DNA from: an uncultured Roseovarius sp.
GTDB taxonomy: Bacteria > Pseudomonadota > Alphaproteobacteria > Rhodobacterales > Rhodobacteraceae
NCBI RefSeq assembly: GCF_947489715.1
Contig: NZ_CANLER010000003.1
Location: 124,001 to 188,000, forward strand
Direction: 5' to 3'
DNA: 64,000 nucleotides
Shown: positions 49,981 to 59,763 of the stretch, one piece after another
Layout of the letters: each line of letters opens with the position of its first letter
Position numbering within the stretch: position 1 is the first letter of the stretch
The notes under the pieces: generated by a model
The model's input: only the letters and a program-made list of their open reading frames with translations
What the model was told of the DNA's origin: nothing
The model's database searches: none
Position numbers and translations under genes: made by a program

Positions 49981-52371
49981 ATGAGTGACAAAACCCACCT
50001 GAAGACCATCGAGCAGCGGCTTTTATGGCTTTCTCACTGGATGGTCCATCATGCGAACCATATTCGCCCCAAGGAAGACGGGATTAAAATCGGCGGTCAT
50101 CAGGCCAGCTCAGCCTCGATAGTGTCGATCATGACTGCGCTCTACTTCTCGGCGCTCAGGCCCGAGGACCGTGTTGCGGTGAAGCCCCATGCCAGTCCGA
50201 TTTTTCACGCGATACAATATCTCATGGGTAATCAGACCCGCGAGAAGATGGAGAATTTCCGTGGTTTTGGCGGCGTGCAGAGCTATCCCAGCCGAACCAA
50301 GGATATTGACGATGTAGATTTCTCCACCGGCTCGGTTGGACTTGGCGTGGCGATCACATCATTTGCGTCCATGATGCAGGATTACATTCAGGCGAAACCC
50401 TGGGGGCAGGACGTGCCCATGGGACGGATGGTTGCGTTGGTCGGTGATGCTGAACTGGACGAGGGCAATATCTACGAATGCCTTCAGGAAGGTTGGAAAA
50501 ACGACCTGCGCAACACCTGGTGGATCATCGACTACAACCGCCAATCCCTTGACGGGATAGTCCGCGAAGGTTTGTTCTCGCGGCTGGAAAAAATCTTTGA
50601 TGCGTTTGGGTGGGATGTGGTGCGCGTGAAGTACGGCGCGCTTCAGCAGGCAGCGTTTCAGGAACCGGGCGGCGAAAAGCTGCGCGCGTGGATCGACGCC
50701 TGCCCAAACCAGGAATATTCCGCACTGACCTTTATGGGCGGTGCTATCTGGCGCAAAAGGCTGCTTGATGACCTTGGGGATCAGGGCGAGGCGAGCGCAC
50801 TCATTGAACGGCGCAGTGATGCGGAATTGGCCGCGCTGATGGAAAATCTCGGCGGCAATTGCGTACAGACGATGGCCGACACCTTTGCCGCCATAGCACA
50901 CGACCGCCCCACCTGCTTTCTTGCCTATACGATCAAAGGATGGGGAACACCCATCGCTGGTCACAAGGACAACCACGGCGGATTAATGAACAAAGCCCAA
51001 ATGGCCAAATGGCAGCAACATATGGGTGTGGCCGAAGGCACGGAATGGGATATGTTTGCAACGGTCAAGGACATCCCCGGGTTGCAGAATTTTCTTGGCA
51101 AGGTGCCTTTCTTTGCCAATGGCCCGCGCCGGTTCAGCGACACAAAATTGCCCGTGCCAGCCATTGCCATAGACACGGATCGAGAGATTTCGACCCAGAT
51201 GGCCTTTGGGAAAATCCTTGACACATTGTCAAAAGGTAACACCCCTTTGGCGGAGCGTATCCTGACCACCTCTCCCGACGTGACCGGTACGACCAATCTA
51301 GGGCCTTGGGTGAATAGACGGAAGCTATTTGCCCGCGAGGCACAGGCTGACGTTTTCATCGAACATCGCATCCCGTCCACCGCTAAGTGGGAGTTTGCAC
51401 CTGAAGGTCAGCATTTGGAACTCGGCATTGCCGAGATGAACCTTTTTCTGCTGCTGGCTTCAGCGGGGCTGTCACATAGCCTGTTTGGCAAGCGCGTGAT
51501 CCCGATTGGAACGGTTTACGATCCGTTTGTGTGCAGGGGCCTCGATGCCCTGAACTATGCTTGCTATCAGGATGCGCGGTTCATGATCGTCGGCACTCCC
51601 TCGGGGCTGACATTGGCGCCCGAGGGTGGTGCACATCAATCCATCGGCACCCCGTTGATTGGCATGGCGCAGGATGGGCTGGCATCGTTCGAGCCCGCCT
51701 TTGCCGATGAGCTTACCGTGATAATGGAATGGGCGTTTGATTACATGCAGCGCGATGGCGAGGATGACCCGGATGAGCGCACCTGGCTGCGTGACGAAAC
51801 CGGCGGCAGTGTCTATCTGCGTCTCACGACCAACCCGATTGAACAACCCGGCAAGCGCGTTGATGACACCTTCAGGCAAGGCGCCATCGACGGGGCCTAT
51901 TGGCTGCGGCAGCCGGGTCCGAATTGCGACGTGGTCATCGCCTATCAGGGTGCGGTCGCACCCGAGGCGATCAAGGCGGCTGGTGCGTTGGCAGATGCGC
52001 GTCGCGATATCGGTGTGCTGGCCATCACCTCGGCCGATCGCCTGAACGCGGGTTGGTCGGCGGCGCAACGCACCCGTGCGCGCGGCAATGAACACGCCAC
52101 CTCCCATATCGAACGTTTGTTGGGCGTGCTGCCTGCCCACTGCAAGATCATTACTGTGATAGATGGTCATCCGGCGACTTTATCATGGATTGGCAGCGTT
52201 GCCGGCCATCAGACAATTCCTCTTGGTGTCGAGCATTACGGTCAGGCCGGCACCATCGGCGACCTTTATCGCCACTACGGGATTGATGCAAAAGCGATCG
52301 TCGACAAGGTACATGGCCTAACGATCGGAAGACCCCGGCGATCAGCCTCGACTACTACCTTGTCAGCCTAG
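49981..52371 (+). CDS. AceE-like thiamine-diphosphate 2-oxoacid dehydrogenase E1 component
   Basis: A 796-residue transketolase-fold protein, close in plan to the homodimeric pyruvate dehydrogenase E1 (AceE, about 890 residues) but lacking part of its N-terminal region. Motifs: 'IKIGGHQASSASIVSIMTALYFSAL', 'FSTGSVGLGVAITSF', thiamine site 'VALVGDAELDEGNIYECLQEGWKNDLRNTWWIIDYNRQSLDG', and transketolase-like 'GQHLELGIAEMNLFLLLASAG' with the catalytic Glu in the second half. Located 12 bp after mgl, it probably decarboxylates 2-oxobutyrate or a related 2-oxoacid; E2 and E3 would come from elsewhere. Confidence 0.85.
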   Translation: MSDKTHLKTIEQRLLWLSHWMVHHANHIRPKEDGIKIGGHQASSASIVSIMTALYFSALRPEDRVAVKPHASPIFHAIQYLMGNQTREKMENFRGFGGVQSYPSRTKDIDDVDFSTGSVGLGVAITSFASMMQDYIQAKPWGQDVPMGRMVALVGDAELDEGNIYECLQEGWKNDLRNTWWIIDYNRQSLDGIVREGLFSRLEKIFDAFGWDVVRVKYGALQQAAFQEPGGEKLRAWIDACPNQEYSALTFMGGAIWRKRLLDDLGDQGEASALIERRSDAELAALMENLGGNCVQTMADTFAAIAHDRPTCFLAYTIKGWGTPIAGHKDNHGGLMNKAQMAKWQQHMGVAEGTEWDMFATVKDIPGLQNFLGKVPFFANGPRRFSDTKLPVPAIAIDTDREISTQMAFGKILDTLSKGNTPLAERILTTSPDVTGTTNLGPWVNRRKLFAREAQADVFIEHRIPSTAKWEFAPEGQHLELGIAEMNLFLLLASAGLSHSLFGKRVIPIGTVYDPFVCRGLDALNYACYQDARFMIVGTPSGLTLAPEGGAHQSIGTPLIGMAQDGLASFEPAFADELTVIMEWAFDYMQRDGEDDPDERTWLRDETGGSVYLRLTTNPIEQPGKRVDDTFRQGAIDGAYWLRQPGPNCDVVIAYQGAVAPEAIKAAGALADARRDIGVLAITSADRLNAGWSAAQRTRARGNEHATSHIERLLGVLPAHCKIITVIDGHPATLSWIGSVAGHQTIPLGVEHYGQAGTIGDLYRHYGIDAKAIVDKVHGLTIGRPRRSASTTTLSA

Positions 52372-52485
52372 CGACACATCACAACCAAAAACCGGGGCTA
52401 TGATCGTTCACAAGGCATATCTAAATCGCTGGTCTGACCAACATGTCGCCGCAGGATTTTTCGAGCCAGCTCGGAGGCTTCGGTC

Positions 52486-53799
52486 CTAATTGATCGTAGT
52501 TTCCAGGCCTTCGGGTTTTCCTGTGACCACAAAGGTCAGGCTGTCAGGATCCAGCAATTCCTTTGCGACGCGATTGATATCCTCCAGCGTGACGGCATTA
52601 ACTTTGTCATTGCGCCTGGCGATGTAATCGGTCGGCAGACCTTCCATCTGCATCCCTACAGCGATGTTTGCAATCGGACCGTTGCCGTCAAACCGCAAGG
52701 GATAAGCACCGGTCAGATAAGTCTTAGCGTCGTTCAACTCAGCCTCGGTCACACCATCTTCTCGGATACGCTCCCACTCGGCGCGTATCACCTCAATTGC
52801 TTCGGCTACGCGATCATTGGCAGACGAAACTGACCCCATCCAGACCTGCGCGCTATCCATGTCCAAAAGGTAGGAGTAAACACCATAGGTCAGTCCGCGT
52901 TTCTCGCGCACTTCGGTCATCAGACGGCTTTCGAACCCACCGCCCCCAAGAATGTGGTTGAGGATATAGGCGGCAAAGAAATCATCATCATCACGGTCAA
53001 TTCCAGGCTGTGCAAAGGTCGCTACCGACTGCGGCGTGTCAAAATCCACCACCTTTATACCACCCGGTAGATTGGTTTCGGCATAGCCAGGCATCGGCGC
53101 GCCCTCGGCAGGCAACCCTCCCAGCAGATCGTCCAGTAGAACTGTCAATTCCCCAGCGGTAATATCGCCGACGGCACTTACATAGACCCGGTCCAACGCC
53201 AGCGCATTCTGGTGCGCCGCAATGATATCTTCGCGGGTCAGGGCAGCCACGCTTTCCAGCGTGCCATTGCGCGACGAGCCATAAGGATGATCACCATAGA
53301 CCAGCGTATCGAAGGCACGAGCAGAGATGTCGCGCGGATCTTTCAGGTCGGACTGGATGATCGAAATCACTTGCCCCCGCACCCGATCCAAATCCGCCTG
53401 TTCAAAGCGCGGTTGTATCAGGCTGGCCCGCAACAGTGCTGCTGCCTCATCGCGGTTTTCGCTCAGCATCTTGGCCGAGACCGACACCACGTCGTCGCCG
53501 GTATCATATTTGAAAGATGCCGCCAGCCCTTCGACAGCACGGGCAAAGCCGCGCGAATCCAATCCGTCAGAGCCTTCTTCAAGCAGGGCCATCATCAGGT
53601 TGGTCGCCCCGCGCTTGCCCGGTAGATCCAGCGCAGCACCACCGCGAAAACGCAGTTCAAGTGCCACGAAAGGGATCGAATGATCCTCAACCAGCCAAGT
53701 ATTAATACCGCCCGGCGTCGTCAGTTCCTGTATCTCGACCTCTGCACTGGCTGGCAGGGCCGCGAACAACGCAACAAAGGCGAAAACAAAACGGATCAT
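52486..53799 (-). CDS. M16-family peptidase-like protein, inactive-site member
   Basis: A 437-residue M16 protein with signal peptide (MIRFVFAFVALFAALPASA). The zinc motif HxxEH of active members is missing: the aligned region reads 'RGATNLMMALLEEGSDGLD', with no His pair. This is as in the alpha subunit of mitochondrial processing peptidase, so it is probably the substrate-binding partner of the active M16 gene in front of it, which it overlaps by ATGA. GGAGG precedes the ATG at 53799. Confidence 0.92.
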   Translation of the reverse strand: MIRFVFAFVALFAALPASAEVEIQELTTPGGINTWLVEDHSIPFVALELRFRGGAALDLPGKRGATNLMMALLEEGSDGLDSRGFARAVEGLAASFKYDTGDDVVSVSAKMLSENRDEAAALLRASLIQPRFEQADLDRVRGQVISIIQSDLKDPRDISARAFDTLVYGDHPYGSSRNGTLESVAALTREDIIAAHQNALALDRVYVSAVGDITAGELTVLLDDLLGGLPAEGAPMPGYAETNLPGGIKVVDFDTPQSVATFAQPGIDRDDDDFFAAYILNHILGGGGFESRLMTEVREKRGLTYGVYSYLLDMDSAQVWMGSVSSANDRVAEAIEVIRAEWERIREDGVTEAELNDAKTYLTGAYPLRFDGNGPIANIAVGMQMEGLPTDYIARRNDKVNAVTLEDINRVAKELLDPDSLTFVVTGKPEGLETTIN

Positions 53800-55124
53800 T
53801 GGGTCACCTCCGGGGCGCGCAGCCATCCAGTGACGGCATTCTTGCGGTTAAACACATTCTCGGCCGCTGTCATGATGTCCTCGGCCGTGACCGCATCCAA
53901 AATATCAGGCCAGGCCTGCACATCCTCGATCGTCAACCCTTGCGACAACGCCCGGCCATAGCGATTGGCAAGTGAGCCGACATTGTCTCGCTCATAAATC
54001 TGGGAGGCCCGAATCTGCATCTTGATGCGCTCCAATTGCTCGGCATCAATCCCATCCTTCATAAAATCGGCAACGACCTGATCCATCGCCGCCTCTGCAT
54101 CTGCCAGCGAAACACCCGCAGCCGGGACAACGAAAAGATTGAAAGTCGTATCATCCAGTGAAGACCCACTATACCAAGCGCCGGATTGCACGGCGGTCTG
54201 GGTGTCGAATTGTAGCTTCTCGGCAAAGACCGAGGTCGTACCGCCACCCAAAACCTCCGACAATATGGTCAGGGCTGCGGCCTCTTCTTGCGCACCGCTA
54301 TCGCGTTCCGGTGCCAGATAGGAACGGCTCACATAAGGCTGTGCAACGCGTGGATCTTCAAACACCAACCGACGCTCAGCCATCTGCTGCGGTTCCTGAG
54401 CGCGCAGACGTTCGGGCAGCGCAGGATTGGCCGGAATCACGCCATAATAGGTCTCCGCCAGCGCACGTACATTCTCTGGTTCAACGTCACCAGCCACAAC
54501 CAATATCGTGTTGTTGGGTGAATAATAAGTACCATAGAAGGATAGCGCATCCTCCAGCGTCAGTTCCGGCATTTCATGCCGCCAGCCGATGATGGGAACC
54601 CCGTAGCGGTGATTGAGGTACTGTGCCGCGTTCTTTTGCTCACTGAACAGGGCCGACGGGTTGTTTTCGACCCGCTGGTTGCGCTCTTCGATGATCACGT
54701 CGCGCTCGGTCAGGATCTCTTCTTCACCCAGCTGGATGTTTTTCATCCGGTCACTTTCCATGCGCATCATCAGCTCTAGCCGATCGGCGGCAACCCGCTG
54801 GAAATAGGCAGTGTAATCATAGCTGGTGAAGGCGTTATCAGTACCGCCATTGCGTGCCACGGTGGCGGAAAACTCGCCCGGTTCCAGCGTTTTTGTGCCC
54901 TTGAACAGAAGATGCTCCAGGAAATGCGCAACCCCCGACGCGCCCGGCGGTTCATCCGCCGAGCCTGCGCGATACCACAGCATGTGCACGACCACGGGCG
55001 CGCGGTGATCCTCGATCACAACCACCTGCATCCCGTTATCCAGATTGAAACTGCTGACCTGATCGTCTGCCGCTGCGGGCAGGGCCATTGCGATAAAGGC
55101 AAAAGCGGCAATTAATCTGCGCAT
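53796..55124 (-). CDS. M16-family zinc peptidase, active member
   Basis: A 442-residue periplasmic M16 (insulinase/MPP-like) peptidase with signal peptide (MRRLIAAFAFIAMALPAAA). The zinc-binding motif HFLEH is at residues 67-71 in 'GVAHFLEHLLFKGTKTLEPGEF', with the third ligand Glu about 75 residues on ('ERDVIIEERNQ'). The ATG at 55124 has GGGAG nine bases upstream. It overlaps the inactive partner gene, giving a probable heterodimer. It is 110 bp past bamF. Confidence 0.94.
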   Translation of the reverse strand: MRRLIAAFAFIAMALPAAADDQVSSFNLDNGMQVVVIEDHRAPVVVHMLWYRAGSADEPPGASGVAHFLEHLLFKGTKTLEPGEFSATVARNGGTDNAFTSYDYTAYFQRVAADRLELMMRMESDRMKNIQLGEEEILTERDVIIEERNQRVENNPSALFSEQKNAAQYLNHRYGVPIIGWRHEMPELTLEDALSFYGTYYSPNNTILVVAGDVEPENVRALAETYYGVIPANPALPERLRAQEPQQMAERRLVFEDPRVAQPYVSRSYLAPERDSGAQEEAAALTILSEVLGGGTTSVFAEKLQFDTQTAVQSGAWYSGSSLDDTTFNLFVVPAAGVSLADAEAAMDQVVADFMKDGIDAEQLERIKMQIRASQIYERDNVGSLANRYGRALSQGLTIEDVQAWPDILDAVTAEDIMTAAENVFNRKNAVTGWLRAPEVTQ

Positions 55125-55237
55125 CAAGAACGTCTCCCTTTGGCCCGGATGCCGGGCAGTGAGATAAAAGATACGGGTCCGCCGCCCCGGTTCAAGGTCC
55201 GGACAAGCAAACCTGACAGATATGTGAGGTCAACCGT

Positions 55238-55756
55238 CTACTCTTCGGGCGGAGCCGACGGCACCGTGATGCCCGCCCGGCGCAGGCGCCGGAACTCGGC
55301 ATCGCCGTTAAGCCACTGGCGTTTATAGGCATTGGTGTAGTCGTCAATCGGACCGATATTGAAGATATTGACCCGCCCGTGACGGCGACGCACCTCTTTG
55401 TCCTCGGCGCGCAATGTCTCTCGGATGCCAGCTTTGACACCGTAGCGACCGGTGTGGCGCACCAGACCAGCATCCGCCGCCGGAATACCAGCGGTGGCCA
55501 GTGCCGCCGCATTGCCGCCAAGCGCCGCAGCACTATCAGCCAGAGGGTTCTGGTCGGTCAGGTTGGACCCACCCGGCGTCGGCGTGGGCAGCGCGGCATA
55601 GCTTTCCGGTGCCTGCAATGGCTTGCCCGGGATGATGGTAAACTCATCCGGCCCATCCCCGGTCTTCTTGATCCGTGTCAGCGGCTTGTCTTTGTTGCCA
55701 CAGGCCGAAACAAGGCCCAGCATCAGAAACACCATCAATACGCGCGACCAGCTCAT
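55238..55756 (-). CDS. bamF: BamF-type outer-membrane lipoprotein (DUF3035)
   Basis: A 172-residue lipoprotein. Its signal peptide ends in the lipobox LVSA-Cys19 ('MVFLMLGLVSACGNKDKPL'). The rest matches DUF3035: 'DEFTIIPGKPLQAPESYAALPTPTPGGSNLTDQNPLADSAAALGG', and a basic C-terminal part 'VRRRHGRVNIFNIGPIDDYTNAYKRQWLNGDAEFRRLRRAGI'. In Caulobacter this family is part of the beta-barrel assembly complex. ATG at 55756 has GGAG eight bases upstream. It lies 52 bp after lspA, the peptidase that matures it. Confidence 0.9.
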   Translation of the reverse strand: MSWSRVLMVFLMLGLVSACGNKDKPLTRIKKTGDGPDEFTIIPGKPLQAPESYAALPTPTPGGSNLTDQNPLADSAAALGGNAAALATAGIPAADAGLVRHTGRYGVKAGIRETLRAEDKEVRRRHGRVNIFNIGPIDDYTNAYKRQWLNGDAEFRRLRRAGITVPSAPPEE

Positions 55757-55808
55757 CGCCACTCTCCTGCAACATCTCGGGTTGGTTTATCGCATAGCTT
55801 TGCCAAGG

Positions 55809-56279
55809 TCACGAGGGCTTTTTATCCGAGGTGAACAGGATCAGACCAAAGGCGCCGGCAAAGACCGCGATATCGGCCACATTGAAGGCATATGGGTTGT
55901 CGAATCCGCAGCAGGACATGTTCAGGAAATCCGCGACGGCACCGTACAATAGCCGGTCGATCACATTGCCCAAAGCCCCCCCCACCAGCACCCCTGCCGA
56001 GATTTTCTGCCAGCGGTTAGGCACGATGCGCGACACCCACCAGAGCACCCCGACGGTGATGGCCAATGCGACAATGATCAAAATCCAGCGTGTTAGTGGG
56101 CTATCTTGTGAAAAGAGGCCAAAATTGATGCCATAGTTCCACGCCATACGAAAGTTGAGGATCGGCGGCCAGACGTCGATCCGGCCCAGTTCCTTCAGGT
56201 TCATCGCGTGGACAACAAGGTACTTGCTCATCTGGTCCAGCAGGAACGTCAACGTAGCGACCGCGATTATAGTGCGCAT
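55809..56279 (-). CDS. lspA: Lipoprotein signal peptidase
   Basis: Inner-membrane aspartic peptidase that cuts signal peptides of lipoproteins. The 156-residue protein has four transmembrane helices and both catalytic Asp regions: 'GGALGNVIDRLLYGAVADFLNM' and 'YAFNVADIAVFAGAFGLIL'. The motif 'NYGINFGLFS' (NxGxxFG) is also conserved. It lies 13 bp after purH and directly precedes the bamF lipoprotein gene. Confidence 0.96.
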   Translation of the reverse strand: MRTIIAVATLTFLLDQMSKYLVVHAMNLKELGRIDVWPPILNFRMAWNYGINFGLFSQDSPLTRWILIIVALAITVGVLWWVSRIVPNRWQKISAGVLVGGALGNVIDRLLYGAVADFLNMSCCGFDNPYAFNVADIAVFAGAFGLILFTSDKKPS

Positions 56280-56292
56280 GAACGGACTGCCC

Positions 56293-57882
56293 TTAATGCC
56301 GGAAATGACGCATGCCGGTCAGCACCACGGCCAGCCCTGCCTCATCGGCGGCAGCGATCACCTCGTCATCACGCATCGACCCGCCTGGATGGATTACGGC
56401 GGTGGCTCCGGCTTCTGCGGCAGTCAGCAGACCATCGGCAAAGGGAAAGAACGCGTCCGAAGCCACGACGCTGCCTCGGGTCAGCGGCGTGGGCAGCCCC
56501 AATGTCTCGGCCATGTCCTGCGCCTTGCGCGCCGCAATCCGGCAACTGTCAACGCGGCTCATCTGCCCCGCGCCGACACCCACGGTGGCGCCGTCCTTGA
56601 CATAAACGATAGCGTTGGATTTCACGTGTTTCGCGACCTTCCAGGCAAACAGCATATCCGCCATCTCCTGATCCGTCGGTGCGCGTTTGGTCACGACCTT
56701 CAGGTTCGAGGCGTCAATATGACCATTATCCTTGTCCTGCACCAGATACCCGCCCGACACCTGCTTGAGCATCATCGCGGCCGTGCGCGGGTCGGCCAGG
56801 CCATCTGTCGTAAGCAGGCGCAGGTTTTTCTTGGCCTCAAAGATCTTGCGCGCATCATCATCAGCGCCCGGCGCGATCACCACCTCGGTGAAGATCTGGC
56901 TGATCTCTTCGGCGGTGACCCCGTCCAGCGGCTGATTGAGCGCGATGATCCCGCCAAAGGCCGACGTGCGGTCGCAATCAAAAGCGCTGGTGTAGGCCGC
57001 TTTCAGAGTGTCCGCCCGGGCCACGCCGCACGGGTTGGCATGTTTGATGATCGCACAGGCCGGGCCCTGCGCCGGGTCGAACTCACTGACCAGTTCAAAG
57101 GCCGCATCGGTGTCGTTGATATTGTTATAACTCAACTCCTTGCCCTGCAGCTGCATGGCGGTGGCCACGCCGGGCCGGTTAGAGCCATCGGTATAGAAGG
57201 CCGCGCTCTGGTGCGGGTTTTCGCCATATCGCAAGGTCTGCGCCAGTGTCCCGGCCACGGCGCGGCGGCGCGGGGTTTCGACATTGATCGCTTCGGCCAT
57301 CCAGGATGAAACGGCTGCGTCATAGGCCCCAGTCCGGGCATAGGCCGTCTGTGCCAGATGCTGGCGAAACCCAAGCGTGGTCTGCCCGCCATTTGCATCA
57401 AGCTCGGCCAGCAAGGGCTCGTAATCCGCAACGTCGACCACGACATTCACAAAGGCGTGGTTCTTGGCCGCCGCCCGGATCATCGCCGGGCCGCCAATGT
57501 CGATATTCTCGATGCAGGTATCATAATCGGCGCCCTTGGCGACGGTTTCCTCGAACGGGTAGAGGTTCACGACAAGCAGGTCAATCACCCCGATGCCATG
57601 TGTCTCCATCGCTGCCTGATGGTCGGCATTGTCGCGCAACGCAAGCAACCCGCCATGTACCATCGGGTGAAGGGTCTTGACGCGGCCATCCATCATCTCG
57701 GGGAAACCTGTCACTTCCGCGACGTCGCGTACATCCAGCCCGGCCTCGCGCAGCGCCTTCGCGGTGCCGCCGGTCGACAACAACTCGACCCCGCGATCAG
57801 CCAGCGCCTTACCCAGCTCAATCAGGCCGGTCTTGTCAGATACAGAAAGAAGCGCGCGGCGCAGGGGGGTGAGGTCGGTCAT
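56293..57882 (-). CDS. purH: Bifunctional AICAR transformylase / IMP cyclohydrolase
   Basis: Does the last two steps of IMP synthesis in one chain. The 529-residue protein has the N-terminal MGS-like IMP cyclohydrolase domain (about 1-195: '[63 protein letters not shown]') and the C-terminal transformylase domain ('[14 protein letters not shown]', '[41 protein letters not shown]', '[16 protein letters not shown]'). Length is normal. It sits between the heparinase-like gene (36 bp) and lspA (13 bp), within the conserved rsmB-hep-purH-lspA run. Confidence 0.97.
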   Translation of the reverse strand: MTDLTPLRRALLSVSDKTGLIELGKALADRGVELLSTGGTAKALREAGLDVRDVAEVTGFPEMMDGRVKTLHPMVHGGLLALRDNADHQAAMETHGIGVIDLLVVNLYPFEETVAKGADYDTCIENIDIGGPAMIRAAAKNHAFVNVVVDVADYEPLLAELDANGGQTTLGFRQHLAQTAYARTGAYDAAVSSWMAEAINVETPRRRAVAGTLAQTLRYGENPHQSAAFYTDGSNRPGVATAMQLQGKELSYNNINDTDAAFELVSEFDPAQGPACAIIKHANPCGVARADTLKAAYTSAFDCDRTSAFGGIIALNQPLDGVTAEEISQIFTEVVIAPGADDDARKIFEAKKNLRLLTTDGLADPRTAAMMLKQVSGGYLVQDKDNGHIDASNLKVVTKRAPTDQEMADMLFAWKVAKHVKSNAIVYVKDGATVGVGAGQMSRVDSCRIAARKAQDMAETLGLPTPLTRGSVVASDAFFPFADGLLTAAEAGATAVIHPGGSMRDDEVIAAADEAGLAVVLTGMRHFRH

Positions 57883-57918
57883 TTTGGCAGCTATCCCGTG
57901 GTCGTTTGACGTTGTTGA

Positions 57919-59664
57919 TCAGTCTTCGGCCACCGGTTCAAGCGCTTCGCGTTTCAGATCACGGATGCTGATCGGAGTGTCCTGCGCCTTGGACAGTGAC
58001 CATCTGGTGCGGGTCGCATACTCCATTGCGACAGAAGATAGAACAATCTGTTTGGTCGCACGTGGCTTGAGGCGTGTTTTTTCCAGATAAACACTTGGGT
58101 CGAGCGATACATTCATCGGCCCATCCGTGCGGAAAATCCACATTTCTCCCGATTTCAACGCCATTGATACCGCCGTCCCACCCAGATCAACCGCCGTATC
58201 GACATCCGGGTGCAAATGGAACCGAACCTCGTAGGGAATGCCCTGCAAGGCCCGCGCTTCCATCACCTTGTCGAACTGGCGCTGTTGCCCCTCGTTAAGC
58301 GCGATCAGCATATCTTCTCCGGCGATGCCCCTGCCATCAAAGGTCATTTCCACCTTGCGCACATGGGTCAGCCCGTGGGTCTGCGCGTAGCCATCATGCG
58401 CTCCTTCGAATCGCAACCCGTCCGGTGCCTGGCTCATCTTCACCGGTACGTCCTTGGGGGTGTCCGTCAGCCATTCCTTGCTCAGGCTGCCAGTACCCAG
58501 TCGCGCGCTAGACCGGCTGGCCAGTACCAACGTCGAATGCGATGGCGTCGCCCGGCCTGCACGTCGCCAATCTCGACCGAAACTCGCACCCGAACCGCAA
58601 TTCACGATCAAGGGCCGCCGTCCCGAGGTGAGCTCGAACGCCAAGGTCGACGCGTGCCCGTTGGCCGAAGCCTTGCCCGTGGGCGGTGGGGCCGCATCAA
58701 TGATTACGCTGGTACGCCCCGCACTCAGCCGCGCATAACCCATCGACAATCCATCAGCCTGGCGTGTCTTGATCCCGCTAGAGGCCAACGCGTTGTCCAA
58801 TCGCCCTTCAAGACCCCGACCGCCGCCATGAAACCGCGCCAAACCGCCATCTGAATGGCGCAAAGTCCGCAAGGTTGGGGCAATCCGCTCGATCGCCTGC
58901 CAATGTTCACGGCTGGGCGTCCGACCGGATTCCGTCAGCGCCACAGCCGCCCAGTTAAGCAGGGTGAAAACTTCCAGCAGGTCCTCGGGGTTGCGCGTGG
59001 GCAAACCCCCTTCAAGCCCGATCTGGCTATCGCATTCCTGTGCCAAGGCCTTGATCGCAGGCTCGACATGCGCCTCCATCCCCTCAAGGGACAGACCCGC
59101 ATAAATCAGCCCGGTCAGCGCCTCAAACCGCGCAAGGCCGGGCCGCGAGGCCCGCCACCTGCGGCCCAGAAAGATCGTTTGCTGCGCCAATGACCGGTAG
59201 AAAGGCCCCGTCACCGCGGCATCGTTACGCCCCAACATCACGAAAAGCGCATGGTTGATCCACCGAATCAGACGCCGCCCTGTCAATTCTGGCGTCCAGC
59301 CGGGGCCGCTGCCCTTACCGTACCGTTTGATCCATCCGCTCAACCAGTCCTGCGCCCGTTGCCGCGCCGGGGCATCGCCGGCCGCCGCCAGATCATCCAG
59401 CCAGACAAAGCCGTGCAATTCCTCGGTGAAGCCCGGGTCCGGGCTGGGCAGGTCCCAGATACTTGTGTCAGGCTGTTGCACCAGATGACCGGCAAAAACG
59501 AAGTTGCCCGCCGACAGCTGCCGACCCCGGGCGAAACTGCCAATGGTGCGTGGTTCAGGTTGCGAAACAAACGCCGTCGCCGGTTGCGCAAGCACCGCGC
59601 GCTTTGCTTGCACGCGGTCCATCATCCGCGTCCATTGGAGCGTCATATTTTCCGAGTTGAACAT
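57919..59664 (-). CDS. Heparinase II/III-family protein
   Basis: A 581-residue protein of the heparinase II/III family. The N-terminal helical (alpha/alpha toroid) part includes 'WLSGWIKRYGKGSGPGWTPELTGRRLIRWINHALFVMLGRND' and 'LEALTGLIYAGLSLEGMEAHVEPAIKALAQECDSQIGLEGGLPTRNPEDLLEVFTLL'. The C-terminal beta domain has 'RADGLSMGYARLSAGRTSVIIDAAPPPTG...ASTLAFELTSGRRPLIVNCGSG'. It is cytoplasmic-looking, with no signal peptide from the ATG at 59664. In alphaproteobacteria this gene regularly lies between rsmB and purH; its substrate there is unknown. Confidence 0.92.
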   Translation of the reverse strand: MFNSENMTLQWTRMMDRVQAKRAVLAQPATAFVSQPEPRTIGSFARGRQLSAGNFVFAGHLVQQPDTSIWDLPSPDPGFTEELHGFVWLDDLAAAGDAPARQRAQDWLSGWIKRYGKGSGPGWTPELTGRRLIRWINHALFVMLGRNDAAVTGPFYRSLAQQTIFLGRRWRASRPGLARFEALTGLIYAGLSLEGMEAHVEPAIKALAQECDSQIGLEGGLPTRNPEDLLEVFTLLNWAAVALTESGRTPSREHWQAIERIAPTLRTLRHSDGGLARFHGGGRGLEGRLDNALASSGIKTRQADGLSMGYARLSAGRTSVIIDAAPPPTGKASANGHASTLAFELTSGRRPLIVNCGSGASFGRDWRRAGRATPSHSTLVLASRSSARLGTGSLSKEWLTDTPKDVPVKMSQAPDGLRFEGAHDGYAQTHGLTHVRKVEMTFDGRGIAGEDMLIALNEGQQRQFDKVMEARALQGIPYEVRFHLHPDVDTAVDLGGTAVSMALKSGEMWIFRTDGPMNVSLDPSVYLEKTRLKPRATKQIVLSSVAMEYATRTRWSLSKAQDTPISIRDLKREALEPVAED

Positions 59665-59763
59665 TGCCTTGCCTCTGAGCGCTCTTTCCGGCGCCATTTC
59701 GGGCAGTATAACGTGGTTCTTTCACAGGTCACGCAAAGAATGCTGCGGTTGAATGTTCGGCAC

